Made by a program: the position numbers and the translations under genes. The notes below the pieces were generated by a model, which was given only the letters and a program-made list of their open reading frames with translations, was not told the origin of the DNA and searched no databases. This document shows, one piece after another, positions 10,981 to 21,527 of a DNA stretch of 64,000 nucleotides. Source of the stretch: Eutreptiella sp. 'Long Island Sound 2002' (Eukaryota > Euglenozoa > Euglenophyceae > Eutreptiales > Eutreptiaceae); contig OZ038385.1 of the NCBI GenBank assembly GCA_964036045.1, positions 24,024,353 to 24,088,352 of the forward strand, written 5' to 3'. Numbering within the stretch: the first letter of the stretch is position 1; the number at the start of each line of letters is the position of its first letter.

Positions 10981-11299
10981 TAGTGGGCCACTCCTTTGAC
11001 CACCAGATGGGTGCTATTGAAGGGATTTCTTGCTGTTGCCGAATATCCACATCCACAGGTTAACTCTTCCACCTTCTATGAATATGAAAAACTGTCCTGT
11101 CCTACAACCGCGAAAATTCTAAAGCATGTAAAGGAAGTAAGATAAGCCTTTCATGTCCATGTTCATGTGGGCATTGCACCCTCTGGGCTGTCCTCAGCTG
11201 CAAACTCTTATCTTGTAGTCAATTCTTCGACTCTAAGTCTAATGGTTGCGCTCAATCCGGCCCTCACCCTAAACTGTGGCCCCAAATACAAACAAGCAA

Positions 11300-11915
11300 G
11301 AGAACATCAGGAGCGCTTACTACGCGCTGTGGGCGTGCCGCAGGGTACGGGTAATTAGCTTTAGCGTACACCGTCCAGGAAATATACACCGAAACAAAAA
11401 AGTTCCGTGCACGTTATCTGTTGACACCATCGCTCTCTATAGAGGAGAGATTACAGCACCGCCACATCGAGCCGGGGCTGAGCTCGAGGGCGGGGTCTTC
11501 AATGAGCAACAAACAACATTCTTATAGCATCTCGTCTTGCCCGATCTGGCGCTCAAAGCACTCTTATACGCTGCCATGGGTTTCGTCTAGCTGAGTTCAG
11601 CAGATTACCTCCGACACCCACAAAACCCATTGTTCCGTAGAACCATTTGGGGGTCCGTAGAGGTCGTTGGGGTTGGGTCCTCGCTGGCAACCGCCAGCGT
11701 GCTACCTAACCCTTGCTGTCTCAGGAGTGCCCAAAGCAGGGACGACTCAAAGTTCATGGGCAACAAGTGCACTATTTGTGGGGGGAAGAGGCCCAAAAAG
11801 GTAAAAATATTAACAAAAATAGGGGGAACCGGGTGTATCGGGGTGTACGTTGCATAGGAAATGCATGTGTGTATGTCCCACTATATTGCCTCTGTTCCAA
11901 GATAATCACTCAAAG
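11300..11915. mobile_element. Inverted-repeat element, copy B (about 0.6 kb)
   Basis: The left part (11310-11455) matches copy A 30-170 and the right part (11720-11915) matches copy A 1335-1545, in the same order and orientation, with shared words such as TTGTTGACACCATC-like and ACTATATT. The inner region is shorter than in copy A. The inverted repeat at its ends is degraded. Confidence 0.5.
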
Positions 11916-12670
11916 TGCGCGCCGCAGGGCACGCAGCAGGGCGCGCCACAGGATAAGCATCCCCACTCTGCCAAATAGAAGATCCTGAGGCGTAATTGCT
12001 TTTTGAAAGGCCCACTCAATCACATACATCCTCGCACTTCCCGTCCAGCAGCCTTTATGTGACAGCTGTCTCTTGTGACAGCTGTCTCTTGTGATGACAT
12101 ATTTCCCCCGTTTCAGAGGAGGGGGGCAGTCCACTGATTCAAGCAGAACAATTGGGGCTCAGGTAATCTGGTGAACATCAGGTCAGGGGGCGTGGGGCCT
12201 TTTTTCCTGCACTGTGCGAGGTCGAACAAGGGGAGGCCCGCATGCAAATAACACAAACGCACGGCTGGATAGTCCGATGTGTCGTTTTCACAAGCAGCTG
12301 CAGTGCCCAACTGGGAATACACTTCATCACGTCACCATTGAGCATTGCAAGCACATAGCATTACCCCAAGAGTGGCGGCCAGTGCTCCGACCCCAGTCAG
12401 GACGTTCTGCGGTGGTGAGGATCAGCAGCTACATGAGCATTCGTCGCAACACTCACATCATGGCGCAGCCTGTGCTGGTTAGCGCTGGTCAGTGCTGGGT
12501 CAGTGCTGAGTGATTGCTGGGATCAGTCGTGAGGTTACTGCCGGGGCGGTACGGCGACGTCTGGCGCCAGACAACAGGTTTGGAGGCCTGTAGAACCCTC
12601 TTCAAGGGGCTTCCCCCCCCCCTTGCACAAGCATGCTGAAAGTCAGGAACACGACGGTCAGATGGGGACC
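11916..12670. other. Stretch without supported gene
   Basis: Contains a 16-base direct duplication around TGTGACAGCTGTCTC at about 12057-12090 and several short minus-strand frames without signatures. Confidence 0.4.
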
Positions 12671-12675
12671 CATGC

Positions 12676-12933
12676 TTAGACAAGCCCATGCTTGCGACGC
12701 ACAGTACGACCCTTGTGTTGGAGAGGCCTCTGAAGGTGATCAGGAAGGGCTGTGTATTGGGAAAGGACACGGTCCAAAGGAGCATGATGCTCCACCTGAT
12801 GATCATTCCGCATGTACTTCACATGAAAGAAATCATCCCCACAAGTAAAAGGACCAATAATTGTGGCAGGCACTTGTTCACTGGTGGACCGGACGTATAT
12901 AACAGCCATGCCAGCAATAGCAACCTCAACCAT
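12676..12933 (-). mobile_element. Retroelement-like fragment, copy 2 (EQVPATIIG motif)
   Basis: An 85-codon open frame reads VIYVRSTSEQVPATIIGPF, then DDFFHVKYMRND and HHAPLDRVL. The same words occur in degraded form at 8113-8290. The pattern V-x-x-R-x-x-x-x-Q-V-P-A-T-x-x-G-x(n)-V-x-Y resembles an SH3-like module of element-encoded proteins. No reverse transcriptase or integrase core is seen nearby, so this is a fragment. Confidence 0.4.
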
Positions 12934-12939
12934 GGCTGA

Positions 12940-14050
12940 AATTCACATCAAAAAGAACAGCATCGGGTTGCAGTTGCAAGCAAAATGTTGGTATGAGCAG
13001 GAGGAACTACCACAAGCATGATCCAGTCCCCTTTTCCCTCTACAATCGCACCACAACCGCGTCACATTAAATTTCTGACCACAAAAACCGTGGTCAGAAA
13101 AAACCAGGAAAACGACGGTCAGACGGGGGACTGGTGCTTGGACAAGCCAGTGCTTGCACAAGTGGGGGGGGGGGGTAAGGGGAGGTTTCGAAAAAAGGGG
13201 GGCGGCGCGGGCGGGGTGGGGGGGGGGGGGGGTTGCTGAGGTGCTGTGGCTCTGGGTCATTGCTGGACACATGTAGCACGGCACTCCCCCCTCCCTCCAC
13301 CTCAAGGAAGACCGGAGCAACCAGCAATGATCGCACCTGGGGGCGGAAGTCCAATCTGAGCCCATCCGGCACTTCCGAGCGAGTTATGCCAACAGTCAGA
13401 TCACCACAGCTCCAGAGCACAGTCCATTGAACATTCGTGTTGCATGTTGCTCATCAGCAATCTAACCCATGACCAATCGTTGGAGAAAAAAAGAAGTCTG
13501 AGCCACCAGGCGCCCAAGAACGAGGGGGGGGGGGGGTGGACAAAAGGAGCCAGATACCAGGCCTTCGGAGTGTCCAACAATTTCGACCCCCTCACGTATC
13601 AGGAATCAGGGGCGAGGGATCGGGAATGCGTGTTTGGGTCACCGGAACAGTGTAGTCATATGGGGGAATGGCCCAAATCCTCAAATCCTCAAATACAAAA
13701 TCAGAAAAAAAGGGGGTCAGAAGCAGGTCGCCGTTGAGGTCAAAGCAGGGCTCAAACCAAACCGCCCGAAAAGCTCACAACAACATACCCCAGTACAAAA
13801 CAGCAGACATCCAACGACTGCCGTGTCACCACCACCCCCTTTGCGGTCAGAAATCGACAACAGTCGCTGGTTGACCACCAACCGGCGGCAGTTGACGGTT
13901 GACCAGTGGCGGTGCAACGCCAACCGCCGGCCTCGATTTCCCTGAATCAAAGCAAAAAAAGGAATAGCCCCTGTCCCTGAAGGAGCCCCGGGGTAAGAGG
14001 TCAGATTGGAGTTCGGGCCGTGGTTGGGGCCGCCGCCGGCGGTGGCATTC
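12940..14050. other. Stretch without supported gene
   Basis: Holds poly-G tracts (about 13145-13235 and 13525) and a GGTTGACC-type repeat block at 13850-13930 related to 7640-7825. No coding segment with family features. Confidence 0.4.
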
Positions 14051-14054
14051 GTGA

Positions 14055-14393
14055 CTAGCGGGTCCCGTCAGGCTTCGCACGTTCCCACCACTGGTCCACA
14101 AGCTCCTGCGTCTTGGACACCAACACTGTGACGTTTGGGAAGTCCATGGGCCCCTGTTTGTTGGGCTGGTTGGCCAACACAGTGAAGTGGCGCAGGCCCA
14201 GGATGTTGGCGAGGTTGATGTTGCACGGGTGCAGGTACGCAGGGGACCCGATCAGCTCGATCACGGACGACCCCTCGGGCATGTGGATCATGTTGGCCCC
14301 GATGCCAGCCCCATGGGGGCCCACCAGAACGGACACCAGCGAGAAGAAGCGGATGCTTTCGGCGAGGGTGGGATTCCGGTCATACCGCCAGAC
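14055..14393 (-). CDS. GT61 exon 4, HGAG active-site region
   Basis: Acceptor CTGCAG, then VWRYDRNPTLAESIRFF, the LVGPHGAGIGANMIHMPEG hallmark and VIELIGSPAYLHPCN. It stops at 14055. This is the most diagnostic exon of the gene. Confidence 0.85.
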   Translation of the reverse strand, partial: VWRYDRNPTLAESIRFFSLVSVLVGPHGAGIGANMIHMPEGSSVIELIGSPAYLHPCNINLANILGLRHFTVLANQPNKQGPMDFPNVTVLVSKTQELVDQWWERAKPDGTR

Positions 14394-17300
14394 CTGCAGG
14401 GGGTCGTGAAGGAGCGACTTCAGTGGGTTGGAGAAGTAGGACGTTGGGGACACAAAGAATGTGGCCCCTCGGTGGGGTCCCCGAGTGGTGGGGTGTTGTT
14501 GCACGGCGCGGGCACGGTGCGTGCAACACCCCCTTAAAATGCGCAGTCCTGGCGGGCTCTAGACCGACCGCGGTACACAGCAAGCACCCTGCCCTGATGT
14601 GCAAGGCTTTGCGAATGTGCAAACCGTAATCTGCAAGTCTTGTCACTGCAGCACACCGACGATGCAACATGGCACGAATCTCATCATAATACGTCAAAGC
14701 ACAGGCAGAATCAAGGTCTGCAAGTTGGCGTGCAACATGCCTCGGCCGGGGAAACCAACATGGTCCATGAAAGCTACGCCATGTGCAGGCACCTGTCAGC
14801 CGAAATGCAAATCAAGCTACCCAGTGGTGCAGGTAGCACTCCGCATTTAGACCCAACGAACTCATACCACAGGTCAATTCCCTGCCCTGTTGCATGACAT
14901 TACTAGTGCCTTTGACATGTACAGACGGGGCACCTTTTTCAATATATGATCCTACGATACTGCTGTGTGCATGACAGCTCAACAAATGCTCGCAGAGCAG
15001 CAAAATTCCCACGCAAGCTCAATGCACCAGGAAGCCAGCGAGGAAAGAATGCATAACAATAATGGTATTCAATGGCACATTTCGGGGGGACTTGTCGCTT
15101 TTGTGCAGGAGTTTTTCTGTGTGCATTTTGGGGTTTGTCGTGTGAATGATAATTGGCGAATGAAACAGTGGACGCTTTCTCGAGTCTGTTGGCAATTTAC
15201 CGACGTCTGCTGGCGGTTGCTGTTTGACCAGCTGACAAAGATTGGCCGGCAATCACAAGCGATGCCACAACGGCATGCAGAGTCCATAGCGCAAGCGCTG
15301 CGTACCCTACCCATCCTGCACCTGTTGTGCAACATCGTTCACAGCTTTTTCTGGATTCGGATGGTTGGATACTGATGGCAAATCTGGTCCCCCACCCCCC
15401 GACAAACACATACACATCCAACACAAACGGGCCCAGTGAGGAAATATGAGGTGCGTTACGTCTGCTCTGCGATGTGGGGAGTCAGTTGCGCAGGGTGCCG
15501 GATCCTGCTACAGCGATGATCGGCACCAAAGTTGCACTTTGGGGTGCGGATGGGCATTCAGCCGTTCCTCGTCGGGCCCCTGAACATGCGATGGAATGGC
15601 TTTGCTCACACAGTAGTGGGGAGGGTTGGATGTAGCTGCTACATGAAGGATGTTGCCGGCTGTGGAGATGAGCCTGTGGTGAGGGGACCCGAGCGCCACC
15701 CTCACAGAAGCGAGATGAGCCTGCTGCAGTGCAAGGGACGGCATCGTATGCGTTCGCAGGTGCGTAAAAGGGGGGGCGGGTGTGAGAATAGAGGGGGTAG
15801 GGGATGGTGCAGGTGTATCCCCAGGCCAGACCCCGAGCTGCTTGGTCCGCCCCAGTGTCAGCGTTGCCCCGCAAGGGCCTGACAATGTTCGAGAGTGATC
15901 CATCAGTTGTGTTGTTGGGGTGAGGTGTAGAGAGGTTAGTGCCTTGGGGGGTCTCAGATTCTTCCGTGAAAATGCACTGCAGGCCACCCCGAATGTTCAG
16001 CCGACCTCCTCGCTTACCTGTTGTTTCCAAACCCCCCTTCCCTCCCCCTTTGCCACTGGATGAGCAGTTCCAGGGAGCAACAGGAGCAGCGTCAGCATCA
16101 CACAGAAGCACGTCTCTTCCACGCTTCACAACACGTGCACGCCAACACTTCACAGGACCATGTAAAGGACGGACGCACGATGTGAAGGGAGGAGCGGGCG
16201 AAAAGGTCTTCCAAGCACTGCACTCAATGTGGTCGTTCGGTGGGACCGGATTGTTGGGCCCCACTGTCGCAACCTCTCGGGGGACTGGCATGGCACCGGC
16301 GGCGCGGCAGAGGGACCCCCGAGGGCCTCAAATCCCATGCCACCGAGGGGTCCGGAGGGACACGTACCCGTTGTGGCTGGGGCCATTCTGTTCTTGCCCT
16401 TTCTGCCCTCCGCGTCCCTGGTGGGTTAGCGTGTTGCTGTGTTGCCGTGGGGGGAGGGGGAGAGGAGGGGAGGGTTGCCATGAAGGTTGGGTCCGTATGC
16501 CGGTTGGGACTTCCAGGTGCACGCGCTCGTTTGGGTTTTCAGGAGGAAATTGTGTACATTGTTTGTCCCCAGCCGATGTGGGAAGTATTTGTGGTCGATG
16601 AGAGTGGGACAGCGGTTGTTCACAAGAGTTGCTTCTGCCCCGCGGTGTCCTTCCCACGCCGGCGCAGGCAATGCTTGACACACAGTCTATGCCACAACCG
16701 TGAAGTGTGGAGGGTGCGCACGCACCACCAACGAAGTGGGAAACGTAACATAGGGCCAGGGGGGTCCGGATGTCGCAGCGGTGGTGCGCAGCATTTCCGG
16801 AGTACCTTCACGATTGCGCGGCCCTTCATGGCACGCTTCAGCTGCTTCATCAAGAGATTGTGCTGGTCGTAGCTCCGCTGCGAATTGGGTCGTCGCTCCA
16901 CAACAGCAATCACAGGGACAGCCTGCGGGGCAGTGCTTCGTAGACTGGCAGTGTAGCAGCGGAACATGTCCAGCAGCTGCCGCGGGGGGTTGCTGTGCGG
17001 GATGCCGTTGGGCACGATGAGCCGGACGTGGGCCTGCACGTCATATTTGTAAAACTTATGACTGATGGACAAACAAATGCAAACCTTGTGTTGGATTTTG
17101 TTGGAAAATTTTTTCACTGGAAAGCGGTCAGGGCGTCATCTCTCAAATGCAGCAAGAGCCGCACCCTCTTTCTCGCCTCTTCTGCAGTTTCAGCCCCACC
17201 TGCTGGGACATTTGTCAATATTTCACAAAAAGGCTGGGGCCGCCTGGCAGTCAGCCCCATATTTCGGCACAAACAGAGAATACGGTGGCCGGTTTACTTG

Positions 17301-20300
17301 GCAGCAATCGGAGGCTATAGAGGGCGCTTCTAAGCCAACCGACGCCACAACGTTTCTGAACGAAACAAAAGGAAAGAACACTGCTGTCCACTAAAAACGT
17401 TCTGCATCCGCATCCCCTTCGTCATCCCCATCTTCATCTGTGCCCACACACACACACCGTCCCTCCATCTTCAGGCCATCCTCATCCCAATGGTCATCTG
17501 CATCCTCGCAAAGTTTGGAGCAGGCCATTGCTTAGTGATGTTGGGGGGGGGGGGGGGGTGTTAAATTGGCCTCCCTGAGATTTTTGGCTCACCCACCCAA
17601 CCACCCACCCACCCTCGGACCCACCCACCCACCCATATACCCAGGGGGGGGGGGGGAAGGGGGGTACAGAGCTTGGTCTACCGCCAACGTGGCCCCATAG
17701 ACAGAAAAACACCTGCAAAGAATGAAGGCCCCCTGAGCTGAAATACAGAGGAGGGACACCACACCACTAGGGACAAGTAGTTGTCCCCTATACCCCAAGT
17801 TGATCAAGGTGAGCAAATGCACTGATTCAACATTCTTTTGTGGACAAAATTGAACAGCAAAACAGGTCTGCACAAAGTAGCAGCACCCCCATGTGTCAAA
17901 ATGTGGCTCAGCCCATAAACAACATTGGCGGTTTACCAAGCTTAGCAGCCCATCCACCCACCCAAAAGAGCTGACCCCCCCCCTTGGGGGTACCTGCACT
18001 GACCCCTAAATCAGGGGAAACCCAGACGAACCCACCCACCCACCGCCACCCCCACACTAAGCCTGGTTTGGAGGGTGCTGAGGCAAGGGTTGGCGGGTTT
18101 TCAACTGGGGGGGGGGGGCTCAATTGACAGGACCATTAATCAGTGATTATGAAGTCTGGCGCGGAAGGCGCCGACAATTTTTTTGACCATTGAAAATGGT
18201 CAATGTTTACCCCCACCAAATACATGGCAAATGATGACTTTTCTGAACCCCCTCGACGCGCTGATTCCATAAATCCCATTTTCATTTGGGGTCCCGGCCA
18301 CCTCCGGGGCCCAGGGGTCGGTCTCAGTAGGATTTTGGGGGGCCTGTCAATTGAGCCCTTTTTGTGGGTGGGGGGGTCTAGCTAGCTCTATCGACCCCCC
18401 CCCCCCCCAGTTGAAAGCCCGCCCACCCCAAGGAGCTGCCCCTGCCCTGATTAGTGTGCGCTCGTTCCGGCCATAGCTCACTGCAGACCACAGCCCATGT
18501 CTGCTTCTTCCGTGTTCCGGTGGGCTTGGAGGGGCTCCTCGCTGCGTGCGGGCTGCCCCACAAACAGAAAATGCGTCACTGGGGGGGGGGGGAGTAAAAG
18601 GTGGGTTCAAGGGGGGTATTTTGTGGGACCTGGGACCCCCTGGGGTCGCACCTGCTGGGACCCCAAACACTAAAAGGAACATGCAGGGACCCTAGTTCGA
18701 GGTCGCTGGACACGCTGGTGAAGTCTGGTCTCAAATGTGGGACGATCCTACCGAGGTATGGGTCGCGCGTCCAAAATCGCGATTTACGAGCGAAAAAATC
18801 GCGGCTTTCGCCACAGTGCCAACTGTAGCCTGCCTGTGGCGGCAATTCCGACTGCTGCGGCCAAGGGAGTCTGGTGCTGGATGTCTTGGCGGGCCGCATG
18901 TTGAACAGTTTTTGGTTCCTCCGGCCGTGTTTCTGGTTGTTGGAGGGGGGCCTCGTATTGTTTGTGGGCGGGTCGTATTGTGTGTGTATGGGGGGCGGGG
19001 GGGGATTGTGTGGAGAGAGAGAGCAATGGTCGGTTCGACTGAATGCCCCCGCCATAGGCAACTTCAGCCATTAGGTCAACAAGTTGTGTGAGCTTCCGAA
19101 CTGCTTTGCGCTATGTACAGCGGTCATCAACTCGTTGCATACACAGCGAACTGACAGTCCAGTATTGTGCGGGGGGGGGTGGGGGGGGTGCTGGTTTGGA
19201 GATCCCCAGCGCCAGTGCCGACTCGTGGTACAGCGCCATCGGTTTGGACACCGCTTCCCCTGTCACCGGCCTGGACAGGAGTGCCTGCTGGCGCCGCCCA
19301 GCAGCGCCTCCCCGGCAGGCCGTCCGGGGCTACAGCGCCTGACAGAGGCCCTTTTTGCATTCCCAGGGGCGTTAACTGGCTGAATGGGGGCGGGGCGGTC
19401 ATATTGTGTGTGCGCGGGGGGGGGGGGGGGGCTCATATCGTGGGGGGGAGGGAGGTCATGCCGTGCTCCACCTGCGGCCCTGGGGACGCAGCACCTCGCG
19501 TACACCAGCAGACCGCGTACAACGCGTCTCGTGTCGATGCCCAGAACCCTCAGGAACTGCAGCATGTGCGGCTTGTCCGTGGTCACAATGCGGAGCGCCG
19601 GGTTCTTGTTGAGCTGCGGCAGCACGAGGAGGGTCCGCAGCATTCCCTCGTAGACGGAGTGGTACACCGCGTCCACGTGCGGCGACATGATGACTACGGC
19701 CTGCCCGAAGTTCCGCGGCTGCAACGAAGGGTCGCATGCACGGCAGACCCGTTGTCGCGCAAGGGGACTACCCACGCCGGCCGTGGACCTTCACGCTCAC
19801 GACTCGGGCTTTGCCCACCACGCCCCCCCCCCCCCCCCCCCGTGGGCGCGCTTCCGGACAGCGCCCGTTATCATGGGCGACTGCACCGGAACCATCCACC
19901 ACTCGAAACACCACGTCCAAGAGCCAAAAGCTGAGTCTTCGGGAGTGGGAGTGGGTGTGAGCCGTGCTTGGTCACCGCATGCGCATGTCAGAAATCAACC
20001 GCCATTCGCCAAACATCGATGAAGGATTGGTCCGCGGGAGGCGGTTCTTGTTTGGGGCGGGGGGGGGGGGGGGATGGCTGAACTTGTACAGCGCCCACAG
20101 CGCACGGCGCGCCCCCGCCCCCCGTCTACTCCGACCCGGTCATCAGGCACGGCGCAGCGGCTGCCCCACGACCTGGATTCGCTGCCCGGGAATTCCGGTG
20201 CTCGGGAAGTGGACAGGCACTCATCCCGATCCCAACGCCAATGGGAAACAATACGGTCTGGCCCTCGAGCCTGTTTGCCACACACACACACACACACACA

Positions 20301-21527
20301 CTCACTCACAGGCGCAATGGACCGTGGGCCAAGGGCCCCCACACTCCACAAGCGGCCCTCAGTGCCGTCGAGTGCTGTGTGCCCTATTGCAGAGGATAGC
20401 ACTGCAGCAGTCCCCAAGACCCTACGCCATCACGGAAGAAGCCGGGCAAAAGACGTGCTCATGATGTCGCAATGGGCGACACGTGCGCGCGCGCCAACTG
20501 CACCCCAACGCACCGCGGATCAGGGGTCGCGCATGTGGCCGCAGATAATACCCCCCGCCCCCCTTGTCCACTCGCCCCCAGCGCGCGACGGTCCCCCGCT
20601 ACCCCCTGGGGAACGGTTGCCAAGCGACGGTTGCCCATGGGGGGGGGGGGGGACGGCACTGTCACCGTACGCGAGCACTGGACTGCACAGGAACCTGATG
20701 GAAGCAACAACTTCAAACTGCAACACGCGATTTTTTGGCGTCGACAAAGTGACGGTTCCCCCCCAAACCCCCGGGGGATGGACAAACGGAGGGACTGGAC
20801 AGGGGGAGGGGGGGGATCAGAACGATGGCACGAGAACGGGCTCAGGGGTCTGCGGGCAGACGGACGGGGAGTGCACCTCCGCGGCCTCGGGGTCGCGCTC
20901 GTTGTAACGCATGCCCCCCACGTCGAACTGCCCGACGCCGGGGACCAGGACCCGGCCCAACCGCGTGACGGTGGCGCCGCAGTTGCCCACGTCGATGTAG
21001 AACGGCGTGAAGTTCGCCGGGGCCGCGGCCTGAGCCATCGCGTAGCCCGCCAGCACGCTCACCCCGCCCTCGCGGTGGACCCAGAAGTGCTGCCCCTCGT
21101 ACCAGTGCTGCCACTCCCCCTCGACCGCCGCCTCCGCGTTCAGCAGCGTGCTGCGCGCCAGGGGCCGCGGCCACCGCCCGAGGGGCGGGACGGGGACGAC
21201 GCTGACCGTGCAGGGCGGGGCCGACTCCGCCTCCGACGGCGGGGCCCGGGCCTTGAGCTCCTTGCTGGCCCCCAGGAGGCAGCCGATGTTCACGCAGTCG
21301 GGCTGCCGGCGTCGGTCACACTGGACGGAGTACTGGTCGACATTCGGGTGGAAGGTCCGGGGGCTGCCTTGGCACAGCGCGACCGTCGGGTTGTGGGGGT
21401 GCCCGTACCTGTCCTCCGCGGGGAACCAGGAGGGCTGGTGCGGGGTCACGGGGTGGTAGGGCTCGTCGAAGCATTCGGCGGCGACGCGGGCGATGGTGAT
21501 CGACCACCAGACCAGGGCAAATGGCAT
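14055..21527 (-). CDS. GT61-type (DUF563) glycosyltransferase, 4-exon gene model
   Basis: Exons 21527-20877, 19718-19495, 17061-16806 and 14393-14055 join in consistent phases (0, 2, 0) to 1470 nt, 489 aa. Residues 1-18 look like a signal peptide or signal anchor. GT61 landmarks appear in order: a His-containing Y-H-S-V-Y-E segment at about 235, AHVRLIVPNG and NPPRQLL at about 303-323, VVERRPNSQR at about 346-354, and the hallmark LVGPHGAGIGANMIHMPEG (HGAG at 404-407) followed by SSVIEL. GT61 enzymes (EOGT, plant xylosyl/arabinosyl transferases) transfer sugars from nucleotide sugars in the ER/Golgi lumen; substrate cannot be predicted here. About 490 aa is normal for the family. An additional small in-phase exon between exons 1 and 2 cannot be excluded. 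Confidence 0.8.
16806..17061 (-). CDS. GT61 exon 3
   Basis: Phase 2 entry after CCATCAG gives HKFYKYDVQAHVRLIVPNG, then PVIAVVERRPNSQRSYDQHN and LMKQLKRAMKGRAIVK, the family's R-R-x(n)-R-x-x-x-N-x-x-x-L block. The donor is AAG|GTACTC. Confidence 0.75.
19495..19718 (-). CDS. GT61 exon 2
   Basis: PRNFGQAVVIMSPHVDAVYH through GMLRTLLVLPQLNKNP to LGIDTRRVVRGLLVYA. The acceptor is GTTGCAG and the donor GCGAG|GTGCTG, phase 2. The Y-H-S-x-x-E element is the family's conserved His/Glu region. Confidence 0.75.
20281..20302. repeat. (AC)n microsatellite
   Basis: Perfect CA run inside the first intron of the GT61 gene. Confidence 0.9.
20877..21527 (-). CDS. GT61 exon 1, signal peptide and N-terminal region
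   Basis: 217 codons from ATG at 21525-21527: MPFALVWWSITIARVAAE is a hydrophobic leader, followed by a Cys-bearing stem region (ECFDEPYHP, CDRRRQPDCVNIGCLL). The donor is GAG|GTGCAC, phase 0. The frame is open further upstream, but that part is Gly/Pro low complexity. Confidence 0.75.

Noticed and set aside
15482-16291. 269-codon minus-strand open frame
   Set aside because: It lies in a GT61 intron, is GC-rich and shows no domain; an overlapping frame is similarly open. Likely chance.
19855-19930. Extra GT61 exon (LDVVFRVVDGSG) on the minus strand
   Set aside because: Protein-like text with a possible acceptor, but it is not needed: exons 1 and 2 already join in phase, and no donor fits well.
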